Positions 25,364 through 34,994 of a stretch of 64,000 bases of DNA are shown here, piece by piece; the first letter of the stretch is position 1, and each line of letters starts with the position of its first letter. The notes beneath the pieces are model-generated. The model was not told the DNA's origin, did no database searches, and was given only the letters and a program-made list of their open reading frames with translations. The translations under genes and the position numbers were made by a program. Origin of the DNA: CAVPHV01 sp963704825 (GTDB lineage: Bacteria > Actinomycetota > Acidimicrobiia > Spongiisociales > UBA5794); assembly GCA_963704825.1 (NCBI GenBank), contig CAVPHV010000005.1, positions 248,001-312,000 on the forward strand, given 5' to 3'.

Positions 25364-25903
25364 GTCAGCGTCGGGCAGTGACTCGAACCAGGCTCGAACC
25401 GCGCCTCGCGACCGGAGGCGCACCCACGTCTTGCCGGCGTATCCGGGATCAGCGATGAGCTGGGCATACCGTCGCGATACGGGACCGTGGCTGGTCCACG
25501 ACCACAAGATGATGTTGTCCTCGGGCCGGCGATTCATCAGGCTGCGAAAACGCTCCCGGTTACCGTTCCACAGCTCCTCACGCCGCGCCATCCTGGTCAA
25601 AGTGCGGCGGGTCACCGCGGGCATCACAACCCGGCGGGGAAGATCGAGCCACACGATGGTGTCGGCGGCGGCAAAGACAATATCTTGCACGAGTGACCCG
25701 TAGTTGCCGTCGATCACCCAGGCGTCGGTATCGGCGATTTCGGAAATGATCTCGCGAAACCGCCCTGTCTCGATCGGCTCCCAACTGGGGAGATGGTGGA
25801 TCGAATCGAGTTCAACATGCCGATATCCCAAACGCGCCGCCACGGCGGCGGCCAGCGTCGACTTGCCGCAGCCGCTGACACCGACCACTGCGATTCGTCC
25901 CAT
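25358..25903 (-). CDS. P-loop nucleoside/adenylate kinase-like protein
   Basis: A 181-aa protein with Walker A in VVGVSGCGKSTLAAAVA, the HVELDSIHHLPSWEP substrate-binding segment and DAWVIDGNYGS, the pattern of proteins annotated as AAA kinases or DNA topology modulation protein FlaR. A small-molecule kinase activity is likely; the substrate is unknown. The start is the ATG at 25903. The C terminus includes the Arg-rich lid region around TRRTLTRMARREELW. Confidence 0.75.
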   Translation of the reverse strand: MGRIAVVGVSGCGKSTLAAAVAARLGYRHVELDSIHHLPSWEPIETGRFREIISEIADTDAWVIDGNYGSLVQDIVFAAADTIVWLDLPRRVVMPAVTRRTLTRMARREELWNGNRERFRSLMNRRPEDNIILWSWTSHGPVSRRYAQLIADPGYAGKTWVRLRSRGAVRAWFESLPDADL

Positions 25904-25978
25904 CGTGAGAGTCTCGCGAACCTGCCACCCAAACTGCAACCATCGGCGTACGGTTGGGGTACGACAGGAAAGAACGAG

Positions 25979-26368
25979 ATGAACCTCGACTACGCAGACA
26001 TCGTCCGCCAGGCTTACGCATTGTTCAACTCGGACGATGCGCACGGGATTCCGGACCTATGGACAGATGATGTCACCTGGCACAGCGGGGGGTCGAATGT
26101 AGCCAGCGGCGAGCGCGCCGGCGCCGCCAGCATCCTCGCCATGTTCGGTGACATCATGGCGATCACCCAGGGCACCTTCCAGATCGAGATGCAGAGTGTC
26201 GCCATCGACGGCGACCGGGGCTTCAGCCTGCACAGGGCCACGGCCGTCACCGACGACGGAGTCGCCGAGTTGTGGACGGTGCTCGGCTACCGCTTCCGAG
26301 ATGGCAAGATCGCGGAGATCTGGGCATTCGCCTACGATCAGGACCTGGAAGATCGCGTCCTGTCGTGA
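25979..26368 (+). CDS. SnoaL-like / NTF2-fold protein
   Basis: A 129-aa single-domain protein with the cone-shaped NTF2 fold pattern: LFNSDDAHGIPDLWTDDVTW near the start, the middle strand FQIEMQSVAIDGDRGFSLHR and the final YRFRDGKIAEIWAFAYDQ. Such proteins include polyketide cyclases and ketosteroid isomerase-like enzymes, but most are unassigned. AGGAAAG precedes the ATG at 25979. It diverges from the kinase gene. Confidence 0.75.
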   Translation: MNLDYADIVRQAYALFNSDDAHGIPDLWTDDVTWHSGGSNVASGERAGAASILAMFGDIMAITQGTFQIEMQSVAIDGDRGFSLHRATAVTDDGVAELWTVLGYRFRDGKIAEIWAFAYDQDLEDRVLS

Positions 26369-26427
26369 GAGCCGCCGGCCCAATGGGATGACGCCGAGAG
26401 CACCGATGCGTCCCTAGCCTGGTGGCC

Positions 26428-27553
26428 ATGACAACCGACTTTGCAGTCCAGGCATCCCGCATTCACGCCGACCTGCCCGTGATCGATGGACACAACGACC
26501 TGCCCTGGAAGCTGCGTACCGCAGCCGACGGCAACCTCGACCTCGCCGACCCGCGAGGTTCGCTGCCGGGCTACCACACCGATATCCCCCGGATGCTCGC
26601 CGGAGGTGTCGGCGCCCAGTTCTGGTCGGTCTACGTCCCGGCCGACACCCCCGAGCCGTTCCAACGCACCCTCGACCAAATCGACCTCGTCGAGGCCATG
26701 GTGGCCCGCGACCCGAATCTCGAATTGGCAGGTACCGCCGCCGACGTCCGCCGGATCCGTTCGGAGGGCAGAATCGCATCGTTGATGGGTTCCGAAGGCG
26801 GACACAGCATCGAGGGCTCGCTCGACAAGCTTGCGGTGCTGTTCGAACGAGGCGTGCGGTACATGACCCTCACTCACAGCGACACTCTCCCCTGGGCCGA
26901 TTCCGCCACGGACGAGCCGCGACACGGCGGACTGACCCACTTCGGCTGCGATGTCGTGCGCCGCATGAACGACCTCGGCATGCTCGTCGACCTATCCCAC
27001 GTCGCCGCCGACACGATGCGAGACGCTCTCGCCGTCTCCGCTGCTCCGGTGATCGCCTCTCATTCGAACGCTGCAGCGCTGGCCCCGCATCCCCGCAACG
27101 TCCCAGACGGCGTATTGGCAGAGATCGGCCGGCGCGGCGGCGTGGTCATGGCGGTGTTCTTCCCTGGGTTTGTGGTGGCAGAAACCGCCGCCGCCATGGT
27201 CGGGATGTTCGAGACCTGGCGAAAGCTGCGAGTGGAGTTGGCCGGAGACGAAGCCGCCATCGCTACGGAGATGGAACGCATCGAGGGCGGCCTCGACCTC
27301 GACGTTGGAGATGTCGGTGACGTGGTCGACCACATCGAGCATATCGCCGCGGTTGCCGGGGTCGATGCCGTCGGCCTCGGCTCGGACTTCGACGGCATGT
27401 CCCTCACCCCAGAGGGCCTCGAGGATGTCTCCTGCTACCCCGCCATCACCGAGGAACTGCTGCGCCGCAGCTGGTCAGAACCCGACATCCGCAAGGTGCT
27501 CGGTGACAACACCCTGCCGCGTCCTCGAAGCCGCCGAGCTAGCGGCGGTTTGA
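26428..27553 (+). pseudogene. Membrane dipeptidase (peptidase M19) with a C-terminal frameshift
   Basis: Zinc dipeptidase of the renal-dipeptidase family: VIDGHNDLPWKLR carries the HxD metal ligands, EGGHSIEGSLDKL the bridging Glu, VDLSHVAADTM and ASHSNAAAL the further His ligands, and VGLGSDFDGM the late Asp. After codon 363, an extra C in CTGCCGCG (27517-27518) throws the end out of frame. Read in the +1 frame the protein ends normally as NTL-RVLEAAELAAV at 27553; unshifted it would run on to 27714 and across the aconitase end. Only about 13 residues are affected, so this may be a sequencing error. TAGCCT lies 7 nt before the ATG. Confidence 0.82.
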
Positions 27554-27613
27554 CGGCTCGGAGGTGGCGCTGCCGGTCCCACCGGCCCACCGAGTTCTTG
27601 ATTGCAGAAGCGA

Positions 27614-30364
27614 TCAAGAACCTCCCGCCATCCGACGCAGCACCATGTGGAGGATCCCGCCGTTGCGCAGGTACTCGACCTCGACCGGCGTGTCGCAGCG
27701 GCACCTCGCCATGAACTCGATGGTCGACCCGTCCGGCTTCGTGGCGGTCACCTTGACCAGTTGACGGGGCTGAAGGCTGTCGTCGATATCGAAGGCAAAC
27801 GTCTCGGTTCCTTCCAACCCGAGGCTGTCCGCAGTCTCACCCGCCGGGAACGTGAGCGGGAGAACGCCCATCATCACCAGGTTGGAGCGGTGAATGCGCT
27901 CGAAACTGGCCGCAATGACCGCTACGACGCCGAGCTCGAATGTGCCCTTGGCGGCCCAATCCCGCGAAGAACCCATGCCGTAGTCGTCACCGGCGAGGAC
28001 AACCAGCGGAACGCCGGCCGCTCGGTAGCTGAGTGCGGCGTCGTACACCGTCTTGACCTCGCCGTCGGTGAAGTCGGTGGTGTAGCCGCCTTCGGTGCCG
28101 GGAGCGAGCTGGTTGCGGATGCGGATGTTGGCGAAGGTGCCGCGGGTCATCACCCGATCGTTGCCGCGCCGCGAGCCGTAGCTGTTGAACATCCGCGGCT
28201 CGACACCGTGGTCGATGAGGTAGCGGCCCGCCGGCGAGGTCTGCGCAATGGCTCCCGCCGGGCTGATGTGGTCGGTGGTGACCGAGTCGCCGAGCTTGAG
28301 CAGGACCCTGGCCCCGCTGATCGCAGTGATCGGCTTCACCTCCAGCCCGAGGTTCATGAAGAACGGCGGTTCCTGGACGTAGGTGGAATCGGGGTTCCAC
28401 GCGTACAGCGCGTCGTCGGTCGAAGGGATCGCCCGCCATTCCTCCGAGCCCTCGAACACGGCCCCGTACTCGGTGGTGAACTGCTCGGTCTTCACCGAGC
28501 GCCCGACGATGTCGTCGATCTCGGCCTGGGTCGGCCAGAGCTCACGCAGGTACACATCGGTGCCGGTGTCGTCCGTGCCGATGGGTTCGGTCGTCAGGTC
28601 GATGTCGACGGTTCCTGCCAAGGCGTAGGCAACCACCAGCGGAGGCGACGCCAGGTAGTTGGCTCGAATGTCTGGTGAGATGCGTCCCTCGAAGTTGCGA
28701 TTGCCCGACAGCACCGAAGCGACCACGAGATCGTGCTCGGCGATGGCGGCGCTGATCTCAACCGGCAGCGGACCGGAGTTCCCGATGCAAGTCGTGCACC
28801 CGTAGCCAACCAGATAGAAGCCCGCCGCCTCGAGGTCTTCGGTGAGGCCCGAGTCGTCGAGGTAGTCGGTGACGACCTTCGAGCCGGGCGCCAGCGAGGT
28901 CTTCACCCACGGCTTGCGGGTCAAGCCACGCTCACGAGCCTTGCGAGCAACCAGACCGGCCCCAACCATGACATCGGGGTTCGACGTGTTGGTGCAGGAC
29001 GTGATCGCGGCGATGGTCACCGCACCGTGCTTGAGCCGGAACGTTTCCCCGTCGTATTCGACGAGAGCATCGTCGACCGCGTCGGGGTAGGGCTCACCGA
29101 GGACCGGACCGCCCTCGTGGACCATTTCCTCAACGGTTCCCGGCCCGGCCGGCGCCGACTTGTGGAACGTCTCAGCGAGGTCGTAGTGCCATTGGTCCTT
29201 CATCCCCGAGAGGTCGATGCGGTCCTGGGGGCGCTTCGGCCCGGCGAGCGCGGCCTCGACGGTCGACATGTCGAGTTCGAGCTTGGCGCTGTAGACGATC
29301 TCACGGGAGTCGTCGCGCCACATGCCCTGAAGCTTGTAGTACTGCTCAACGGTCTCGACCAACGCCTCAGAGCGCCCGGTGAGCCTGAGGTACCTGAGGG
29401 TCTGCTCGTCGACCGGGAAGAAGCCGACCGTTGCGCCGTACTCGGGTGCCATGTTGGCGATGGTGGCGCGGTTCGCCAGCGGCATGTCGGCGAACCCTGG
29501 CCCGTAGAACTCAACGAACTTGCCGACGACCCCGTGCTCGCGCAGCATCTGGGTCACCCGAAGTACCAGATCGGTAGCGGTGGTTCCTTCCGGCAGCTTG
29601 CCGGTGAGCTTGAACCCGACGACTTCAGGCAACAGCATGTAGATGGGTTGCCCCACCATCGCCGCCTCGGCCTCAATGCCCCCGACGCCCCAGCCGACGA
29701 CGCCGAGCCCGTTGATCATGGTGGTGTGCGAGTCGGTCCCGACCAGGCTGTCGGGATAGAGGGTGGTCCCGTTGTCCCACACGACGTGGGCGAGGTACTC
29801 GAGGTTGACCTGGTGAACGATCCCGGTGGCAGGTGGCACCACCCGGAAGTTGTCGAAGGCGCTCTGGCCCCACTTGAGGAACTCGTAGCGCTCGTTGTTG
29901 CGCTCGAACTCGCGCTCGCTGTTGATCTGCAGGGCCATCCCGCTGTTGAAGGCGTCGACCTGGACGGAGTGGTCGATCACGAGGTCGGCGGGCACGAGCG
30001 GGTTCACCTTCTGCGCATCGTCCGGGTTACCCGTCATCCGCACGATGGCGGCGCGCATCGCGGCGAGGTCGACGACGGCGGGGACGCCGGTGAAGTCCTG
30101 GAGCACCACGCGCCCCGGCGTGAATGCGATCTCGGTTTCCTCGACTTTGGAGGCGTCGTACTGGGCGAGCGCCGTGACGTCGTCGTCTGTGACGACCCTG
30201 CCGTCGTGATTGCGCAGCACGGACTCGAGCAAGACCTTGATCGTGTAGGGCAAGGCATCGATGTCGCCGAGGTCCTTGAGAGCATCGAGTCGATAGACGG
30301 TTCGTTGCCCCAGCGGGGTGTCAATCGTCGTTCGAGCTGCAAAGGGGTCGTGTATGTCGGACAT
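27614..30364 (-). CDS. acnA: Aconitate hydratase A
   Basis: [4Fe-4S] enzyme of the TCA cycle, citrate to isocitrate. The 916-aa protein is full length for AcnA/IRP1-type aconitase. Cluster cysteines lie in AITSCTNTSNPDVM and in GYGCTTCIGNSGPL, and VLAGDDYGMGSSRDWAAKG holds the swivel-domain active-site residues. The start ATG at 30364 has GAGG upstream. It is a single gene between the dipeptidase (convergent) and the sigma-factor unit. The ends and motifs are intact. Confidence 0.97.
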   Translation of the reverse strand: MSDIHDPFAARTTIDTPLGQRTVYRLDALKDLGDIDALPYTIKVLLESVLRNHDGRVVTDDDVTALAQYDASKVEETEIAFTPGRVVLQDFTGVPAVVDLAAMRAAIVRMTGNPDDAQKVNPLVPADLVIDHSVQVDAFNSGMALQINSEREFERNNERYEFLKWGQSAFDNFRVVPPATGIVHQVNLEYLAHVVWDNGTTLYPDSLVGTDSHTTMINGLGVVGWGVGGIEAEAAMVGQPIYMLLPEVVGFKLTGKLPEGTTATDLVLRVTQMLREHGVVGKFVEFYGPGFADMPLANRATIANMAPEYGATVGFFPVDEQTLRYLRLTGRSEALVETVEQYYKLQGMWRDDSREIVYSAKLELDMSTVEAALAGPKRPQDRIDLSGMKDQWHYDLAETFHKSAPAGPGTVEEMVHEGGPVLGEPYPDAVDDALVEYDGETFRLKHGAVTIAAITSCTNTSNPDVMVGAGLVARKARERGLTRKPWVKTSLAPGSKVVTDYLDDSGLTEDLEAAGFYLVGYGCTTCIGNSGPLPVEISAAIAEHDLVVASVLSGNRNFEGRISPDIRANYLASPPLVVAYALAGTVDIDLTTEPIGTDDTGTDVYLRELWPTQAEIDDIVGRSVKTEQFTTEYGAVFEGSEEWRAIPSTDDALYAWNPDSTYVQEPPFFMNLGLEVKPITAISGARVLLKLGDSVTTDHISPAGAIAQTSPAGRYLIDHGVEPRMFNSYGSRRGNDRVMTRGTFANIRIRNQLAPGTEGGYTTDFTDGEVKTVYDAALSYRAAGVPLVVLAGDDYGMGSSRDWAAKGTFELGVVAVIAASFERIHRSNLVMMGVLPLTFPAGETADSLGLEGTETFAFDIDDSLQPRQLVKVTATKPDGSTIEFMARCRCDTPVEVEYLRNGGILHMVLRRMAGGS

Positions 30365-30484
30365 GGGGGCGCCTCGCTTCCATCAACCAAGAACCTGAGA
30401 TCAGTTCAACCATGCTACCGACGGTCCGAGCACCCCTTTCCCAGGTAAACCGCAACGGAAAGCGCACCCGAAGAAAGAACCGCC

Positions 30485-30533
30485 GTTCTTGCGTGGCTGA
30501 GGCGCGGTTTTCGCGCCCCAGCCACGCCAGAAC
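30485..30533 (-). terminator. Palindromic terminator-like element P1
   Basis: Two 22-nt arms (30485-30506 and 30512-30533) pair with two mismatches around a 5-nt loop. On the minus strand it begins 23 nt after the stop of the GerMN gene, and AAGAACGGCGGTTCTT plus a T-rich stretch follows. It shares sequence with the elements at 32647 and 60359. Confidence 0.6.
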
Positions 30534-30556
30534 AGGAATGTGGACAGCGGGGAGAC

Positions 30557-32095
30557 TCAGGGCTCGTACAGATCGAGGGTGATGGCGACGATCTCGCCGG
30601 CCTCGTTGACGAACACGTCCACGCTGAACCACTCGAGGCAGCTCGTGGCGTCGGTCGGTTGGGTGCTGATCCGAGTGAGACCCTCGAGGCCGATCGGCGC
30701 CGCCACCGGTGGCGAGGCACAGTGGAGATGATCGCCCGTGACCACCCGGCGGGGACGCTCCTCAGCCAGCAGGTCGAGAGCAGACGCCGTGCCCGCCCGG
30801 GCTCGGAACAGGTCGACATCCATGACCCAGGCAGCCGGATCGGCCAGGTCTCGCGGGTCCGCGCTCCGGATCAAGTCGGGTCCAAGCCCCAGCGCGACCT
30901 CGTCGGCGAAGGGGACGGCAGCAAAGTTGGCGGTGCCCGGGGCCGTAGCGAACGCCTCCAACGCTGCAATGAACGCCGCCTCTTGCTCTGTGGCCGGGAC
31001 CGCAGATTCCTGCGGCGGCCCGGCCCACTCCGCAACATCAAGCGTGACCGGAAGCGAAATCAAGTCTTGGCGACTCCCGTCCTCAGCCGACCTCACATAC
31101 GCAATGACAAACCCGTTCGACTGGGCCTCGAGAACATAGGGAATCTCGGCGGAGAATTCCCCCCAGCAGCCGCTGCCACAACTCGCCGTCGTGAATCCGC
31201 CGGTCACGACGTTGCCTCCCGCAGTGGAAACCTCGAATTCGAGGTTTCCCTCAAACACGTTGGCAACCCCGCTGATCGTGATCGGCGAACCGACCACGGA
31301 GCCGATCAGCGGCATATCAACGTAGATGGCCTGGCCATCGTCGTAGTAGTCCTCCCGAGTCTGGGGTCCGTCGAGCACGATCCCCTCGCCGGAGAACACA
31401 TCGACCACCTCGCCGTCGATCATGAAGAGCACGGAGTCGATTCCAGGGAACTGCGTCGCGGTGAACACAACTTGGGCCAGCCGCGCCGTCATCAGAGCGG
31501 TGCCGCCGCCGGATGCGAACTCGGCAGGGAAGTCGATGGTCGCAACGCCATCATCCAGCCGGATGTTGGTCCACGGCGCGTCGCTGGGAACTGCCGTGGA
31601 GAAACCATCAGGGAGATCCGCATCGCGCAGCCGATCGAGTGCAAGGCCGGCAAGCTCGTCGGGCAGCAGCTCGGTCTCCAGCGACTCCGTCCGGCCCACG
31701 GCCACGAGGGCCGGATCACCTGCCCGTGTAGTGATGTCCTCCGAGAAGAGGTAGACGGCGTAGTCATAGCTCACCGTGGGCGGTACTGCGGTGACCGGTA
31801 CATCGGTCGTGGGCGGTGTCTCCGGCACGGTTGTTGCGATTGCCGGCGGCACCGTCGTCGGATCGGTGCCACTGCCGGGACCAAACAGCACCAGCGGTAC
31901 GCCCACCAGGACCAGGGCGACAACGGCGGCGGCCGCAGCCCACACCAGCGGGTTCCTCCGCCGCGGTGACGACTTCGCCTCAGGAGCGGGCGTGAGTTGC
32001 ACCACCGCGCTCTCCGGATACGGCGGTGCCTGCGGAGACATCTCGACCAGGCGATACGTCAGTTCCCGCAGCTTGGTGTCCATCGGGTCACTCAT
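30557..32095 (-). CDS. Membrane-anchored GerMN/Gmad2 domain protein coupled to an ECF sigma factor
   Basis: A 512-aa protein with a cytosolic N-terminal segment (1-47), one membrane helix (about 48-70), a Thr/Pro-rich linker, a GerMN domain (about 105-255) and a Gmad2 immunoglobulin-like domain (about 262-360, with GSPITISGVANVFEGNLEF) with CGSGCW cysteines. The remaining 150 residues are unassigned. GerMN/Gmad2 domains occur in extracytoplasmic lipoproteins and sporulation proteins. The start overlaps the sigma gene stop by 8 nt (ATGAGTGA), so it could be the sigma factor's membrane partner; no known anti-sigma fold is evident. Confidence 0.75.
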   Translation of the reverse strand: MSDPMDTKLRELTYRLVEMSPQAPPYPESAVVQLTPAPEAKSSPRRRNPLVWAAAAAVVALVLVGVPLVLFGPGSGTDPTTVPPAIATTVPETPPTTDVPVTAVPPTVSYDYAVYLFSEDITTRAGDPALVAVGRTESLETELLPDELAGLALDRLRDADLPDGFSTAVPSDAPWTNIRLDDGVATIDFPAEFASGGGTALMTARLAQVVFTATQFPGIDSVLFMIDGEVVDVFSGEGIVLDGPQTREDYYDDGQAIYVDMPLIGSVVGSPITISGVANVFEGNLEFEVSTAGGNVVTGGFTTASCGSGCWGEFSAEIPYVLEAQSNGFVIAYVRSAEDGSRQDLISLPVTLDVAEWAGPPQESAVPATEQEAAFIAALEAFATAPGTANFAAVPFADEVALGLGPDLIRSADPRDLADPAAWVMDVDLFRARAGTASALDLLAEERPRRVVTGDHLHCASPPVAAPIGLEGLTRISTQPTDATSCLEWFSVDVFVNEAGEIVAITLDLYEP

Positions 32096-32540
32096 CGAGT
32101 AGCTCCTTGAGCTTGGAACGAGCCCGGGCCAGATGCCGCTTCACCGATCCCTCGGATACCCCGAGGCGGAGCGCGACCTCACTCGGGGCGAGGTCCTCCC
32201 AATAGGTGAGCACGACACTGGCGCGCTGTTGCACGCTCAGCTTGTCCACAGCGGCCAGCACATCGACGTCCACCTCGACCGGTACGGTCGCATCGGCAAC
32301 GGCAGCCCGCTGCTCGCGAACTCGGCGTCGCAGGGTGGAACGATGGTGCGACCGCGCTTGATTGAGCACCGAGCGGTAGAGGTAGGCCCGGGGGTTGGTC
32401 ACATCGTGCCAACTCGGCGACCCAAACGTCCGCAGGCACGCATCCGTCACGACATCCGAGGCGTCGAACGGTCCGACCAACCCGGTTGCGAATCGCACCA
32501 GGTCGTCGGCGTACTTGCGGTAGATCTCCTCGTTGGTCAT
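32088..32540 (-). CDS. ECF-type RNA polymerase sigma factor
   Basis: A 150-aa sigma-70 family protein with region 2 (about residues 5-70, with DASDVVTDACLRTFG and NPRAYLYRSVLNQARSH) and region 4 (about 95-148, with LAPSEVALRLGVSEGSVKRHLARAR as the helix-turn-helix). It lacks regions 1 and 3, as ECF factors do. AGGGG lies before the ATG. Its stop overlaps the start of the membrane GerMN protein gene, the arrangement typical of sigma/anti-sigma pairs. Confidence 0.88.
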   Translation of the reverse strand: MTNEEIYRKYADDLVRFATGLVGPFDASDVVTDACLRTFGSPSWHDVTNPRAYLYRSVLNQARSHHRSTLRRRVREQRAAVADATVPVEVDVDVLAAVDKLSVQQRASVVLTYWEDLAPSEVALRLGVSEGSVKRHLARARSKLKELLDE

Positions 32541-32646
32541 CTCACCCCTATGACGCCGCCGGAGCTCCCGGTGGGTGACACCGGCTTTGGCTCACCGCGA
32601 ATACGGCGGACCAGTTGGTGCCCTGCCGGCGAGCGGCAAGGGCCCC

Positions 32647-32696
32647 GTTCGTGCGTGGCCAGAGCGCGTTTTCCAGTACCCCAGCCACGCCAGAAC
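32647..32696 (-). terminator. Palindromic terminator-like element P2
   Basis: An imperfect inverted repeat starting GTTCGTGCGTGG and ending CCAGCCACGCCAGAAC, closely similar to P1 at 30485. On the minus strand it starts 5 nt after the stop codon of the 559-aa Rossmann gene. Confidence 0.5.
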
Positions 32697-32700
32697 AGAT

Positions 32701-34380
32701 TCACATGGTGCGGTAGCCGTCGTGCTCGTTTGCCAAGACCCACGCGACAACGGCGCCGATCTCGATCGTCTCCAGTGCGTACCGATCGAGCCGGACATCG
32801 TCGGTGCCGGCCGCCGGATCGGGTGGCCCGGCGGCGTGCATTGCAGCGAACCGGTTTTGCCAGCGAGCGAAGTTGGCCGGCCGCAGGTCAACCCATCCCT
32901 TGTCGGCCCAGGCATCCCGCTCCGCGGCCGAGACCGGGACGACGTTGGTGCCTGCCACCTCCGGAATCCTCAGTCGTGGACCCCGCCGCAACGCGGCACC
33001 GTCGGCGTCCAGGATTCCGATCCCCAGTGAAGTGACCGTGTCGCAAAGGTCGGGCATCGTTTCGAGCCGATCGGCCAGGCGGGAGCTGATCTCGTCCGGC
33101 GCGGTTGCCGTCACCGCGGCGAGCCTGCCGAACTCCAAGCGCAGCAATTCCGCCTCCCACAGCAGCTTCGAGAGTTCGGGCGGTCCAAGCTGGCCGAGCG
33201 CCACCGAGTGTGTGCCCGTCTCCTCCTCGAGACGACGCAGGACATCGAGCGCCTGATGGCGAAGGACCCCGGCGCGGTACGACGGTCCGAGCACCGATCC
33301 GTCGAGCGCCCCAATGACGTCCCGGCCGGTATTCGCCCCTCGGATCTCGGCGACAACCAGGGCTGCGATCTCCTCCGGGGTGACGAACTCCATCTGCCCG
33401 ATCGAGGTGATGGCCTCGAATTCGCCCTTGGTGAACACGCCATTCTCGCCCGTGTCGACGACGGGTATCTCGACGTCGCCGAGCGGCTCGAATGCCTCAA
33501 CATCCATCGTCAGTTCGAGCTGATGGTCGAGCGGAATCCGACGCGCGCGATACCGGATCACGGGTTGGCCGTGCTCGCGGATTGTCCGGTGCGCCACGGC
33601 GGCGTATCCGATGAGGGCCGCCGGCTTGAGCTCCTTGACGGCGGGCCCCCGGTCGGTACGTGCCATCAGAAACAACAAGCCGGTGTGGGCAAAGGCGACG
33701 GCCGTCTTGGTCATCAGTTTGGCCGACGGTCGGTCCTCACTGTGGGTGTAGGGGATATTGAGCCCCATACCCCCGGTTCCGGTCGTCCCTACCTTCAAGT
33801 AGAGCCGGGTCCCCGCCTCGCGGGCTGCCCGATGCAGAATCAGGATGTGTCGGATCAGTTGCGGAACAGACTGCGACAGGATCAGCGACTCGACATCACC
33901 TTCGATCTCTTGCCAGCGGTCGGACGCGTTTGAGGCAGCCGGACCGGCCTCAATACTCTGCTTTGCCACCACCGAGGCGGTGTACACGTCCTGATAGCTG
34001 ATCGCCGTTGCGGTATTCACCGCATCGACGACAACGTCGGGCTGGTACCGCTCGAAGAGATGAGCGAGTCGGCTGGCCGCAAAGGCATGGTCGATGGGGC
34101 CGAGCAGATCGGCAAAAATCCCCTCCCGAGCCTCCGGATCGGCCAGCAGCTCGGTTCGGCCCCGCCGGGCGTACTCCTCGCGCACGAACACGTCACCCCA
34201 TTCGCCGACGACGTCGACTCCCGGTATCTCGGCTCGGAGACGGCCGACAGCACGGTCGACACTGGCCTCGGTACGCGACGCGATCACGATCCGCTCCGGT
34301 CGCAACTCGGCGGCGATCTGGCGGGCGACTTGGTAGCCAACCAGACCGGCACCGCCGAGCACGAGAAAGCTGCGGTCCAT
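32701..34380 (-). CDS. Large Rossmann-fold NAD(P)-binding protein of unknown function
   Basis: A 559-aa protein with an N-terminal dinucleotide site FLVLGGAGLVGYQVARQ and a strand-helix pattern like extended short-chain dehydrogenases or saccharopine-dehydrogenase-like enzymes, including DVVVDAVNTATAISYQDVY and YLKVGTTGTGGMGLNIPYTH. The C-terminal half (residues about 300-559) matches nothing I recognise. AGGGAGCAGGG precedes the ATG. It stands alone between P2 and a divergent small membrane protein, so context does not name a substrate. Confidence 0.6.
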   Translation of the reverse strand: MDRSFLVLGGAGLVGYQVARQIAAELRPERIVIASRTEASVDRAVGRLRAEIPGVDVVGEWGDVFVREEYARRGRTELLADPEAREGIFADLLGPIDHAFAASRLAHLFERYQPDVVVDAVNTATAISYQDVYTASVVAKQSIEAGPAASNASDRWQEIEGDVESLILSQSVPQLIRHILILHRAAREAGTRLYLKVGTTGTGGMGLNIPYTHSEDRPSAKLMTKTAVAFAHTGLLFLMARTDRGPAVKELKPAALIGYAAVAHRTIREHGQPVIRYRARRIPLDHQLELTMDVEAFEPLGDVEIPVVDTGENGVFTKGEFEAITSIGQMEFVTPEEIAALVVAEIRGANTGRDVIGALDGSVLGPSYRAGVLRHQALDVLRRLEEETGTHSVALGQLGPPELSKLLWEAELLRLEFGRLAAVTATAPDEISSRLADRLETMPDLCDTVTSLGIGILDADGAALRRGPRLRIPEVAGTNVVPVSAAERDAWADKGWVDLRPANFARWQNRFAAMHAAGPPDPAAGTDDVRLDRYALETIEIGAVVAWVLANEHDGYRTM

Positions 34381-34565
34381 CCCTGCTCCCTGTCTACGCG
34401 GCGAAAGTGACTTGCATCACGCTACGAGATGGTCCGTGATGACACCACGGCCTTCCTGCCCTCATCCAAGGGCCTCTCGGCGAATCCAACATCGGTTCGC
34501 CGGCGAGTTCAAGAATCTCCCGTTTCCGGCCGATGCTGAGGGAAGGCCGGCAGAAGGAAAACACC

Positions 34566-34994
34566 GTGGCTACCAAGATCGACGCAAACCCCAGATTCGT
34601 CCGGACCACAACGCTTCAGAATCCGCTCGAGTCCATTTCGGAACGGCGTTGGTTCATCCTCGGGTCGATGGTCGGAACCATGCTGGTGTGGACACAGGTC
34701 TCGAACCCCGTGGCCTGGATCGCCTTCCTCGCCGGTCTTGCCGGGATGCTCGGATGGATCCTCTATGGCACTGCTCGAGCGACACGTTCGGCCGGCGCGG
34801 CTGCGGGAGTCACGCTGGCCGGATTCGCCGTTCTCTTCGCCACAGGCGCGGCGGCGACGCTGGCCGTTTCCTATGCATCTCGCGCCGACGCCCCAACCTG
34901 GATCTTCGCCGTCATCGGCGTCGCGGTGATCGCAGCCGCACTCTGGGGGGCGTGGCGCATCACCGCGCCGCTGCGCAACGTTTCCGAGACCTGA
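34566..34994 (+). CDS. Four-helix membrane protein, unknown function
   Basis: A 142-aa protein with four hydrophobic segments: WFILGSMVGTMLVWTQV, PVAWIAFLAGLAGMLGWIL, a long Ala/Gly-rich helix around VTLAGFAVLFATGAAATL, and IFAVIGVAVIAAALWGAW. The N terminus is polar. GTG at 34566 with AGAAGGA upstream is the likely start. I do not recognise the family. It sits between two divergently read units. Confidence 0.6.
   Translation: MATKIDANPRFVRTTTLQNPLESISERRWFILGSMVGTMLVWTQVSNPVAWIAFLAGLAGMLGWILYGTARATRSAGAAAGVTLAGFAVLFATGAAATLAVSYASRADAPTWIFAVIGVAVIAAALWGAWRITAPLRNVSET

Noticed and set aside
28733..30448. Long open frame (571 codons) on the plus strand over the aconitase gene
   Set aside because: Antisense shadow of a GC-rich gene; the minus strand codes for a full aconitase with all motifs.
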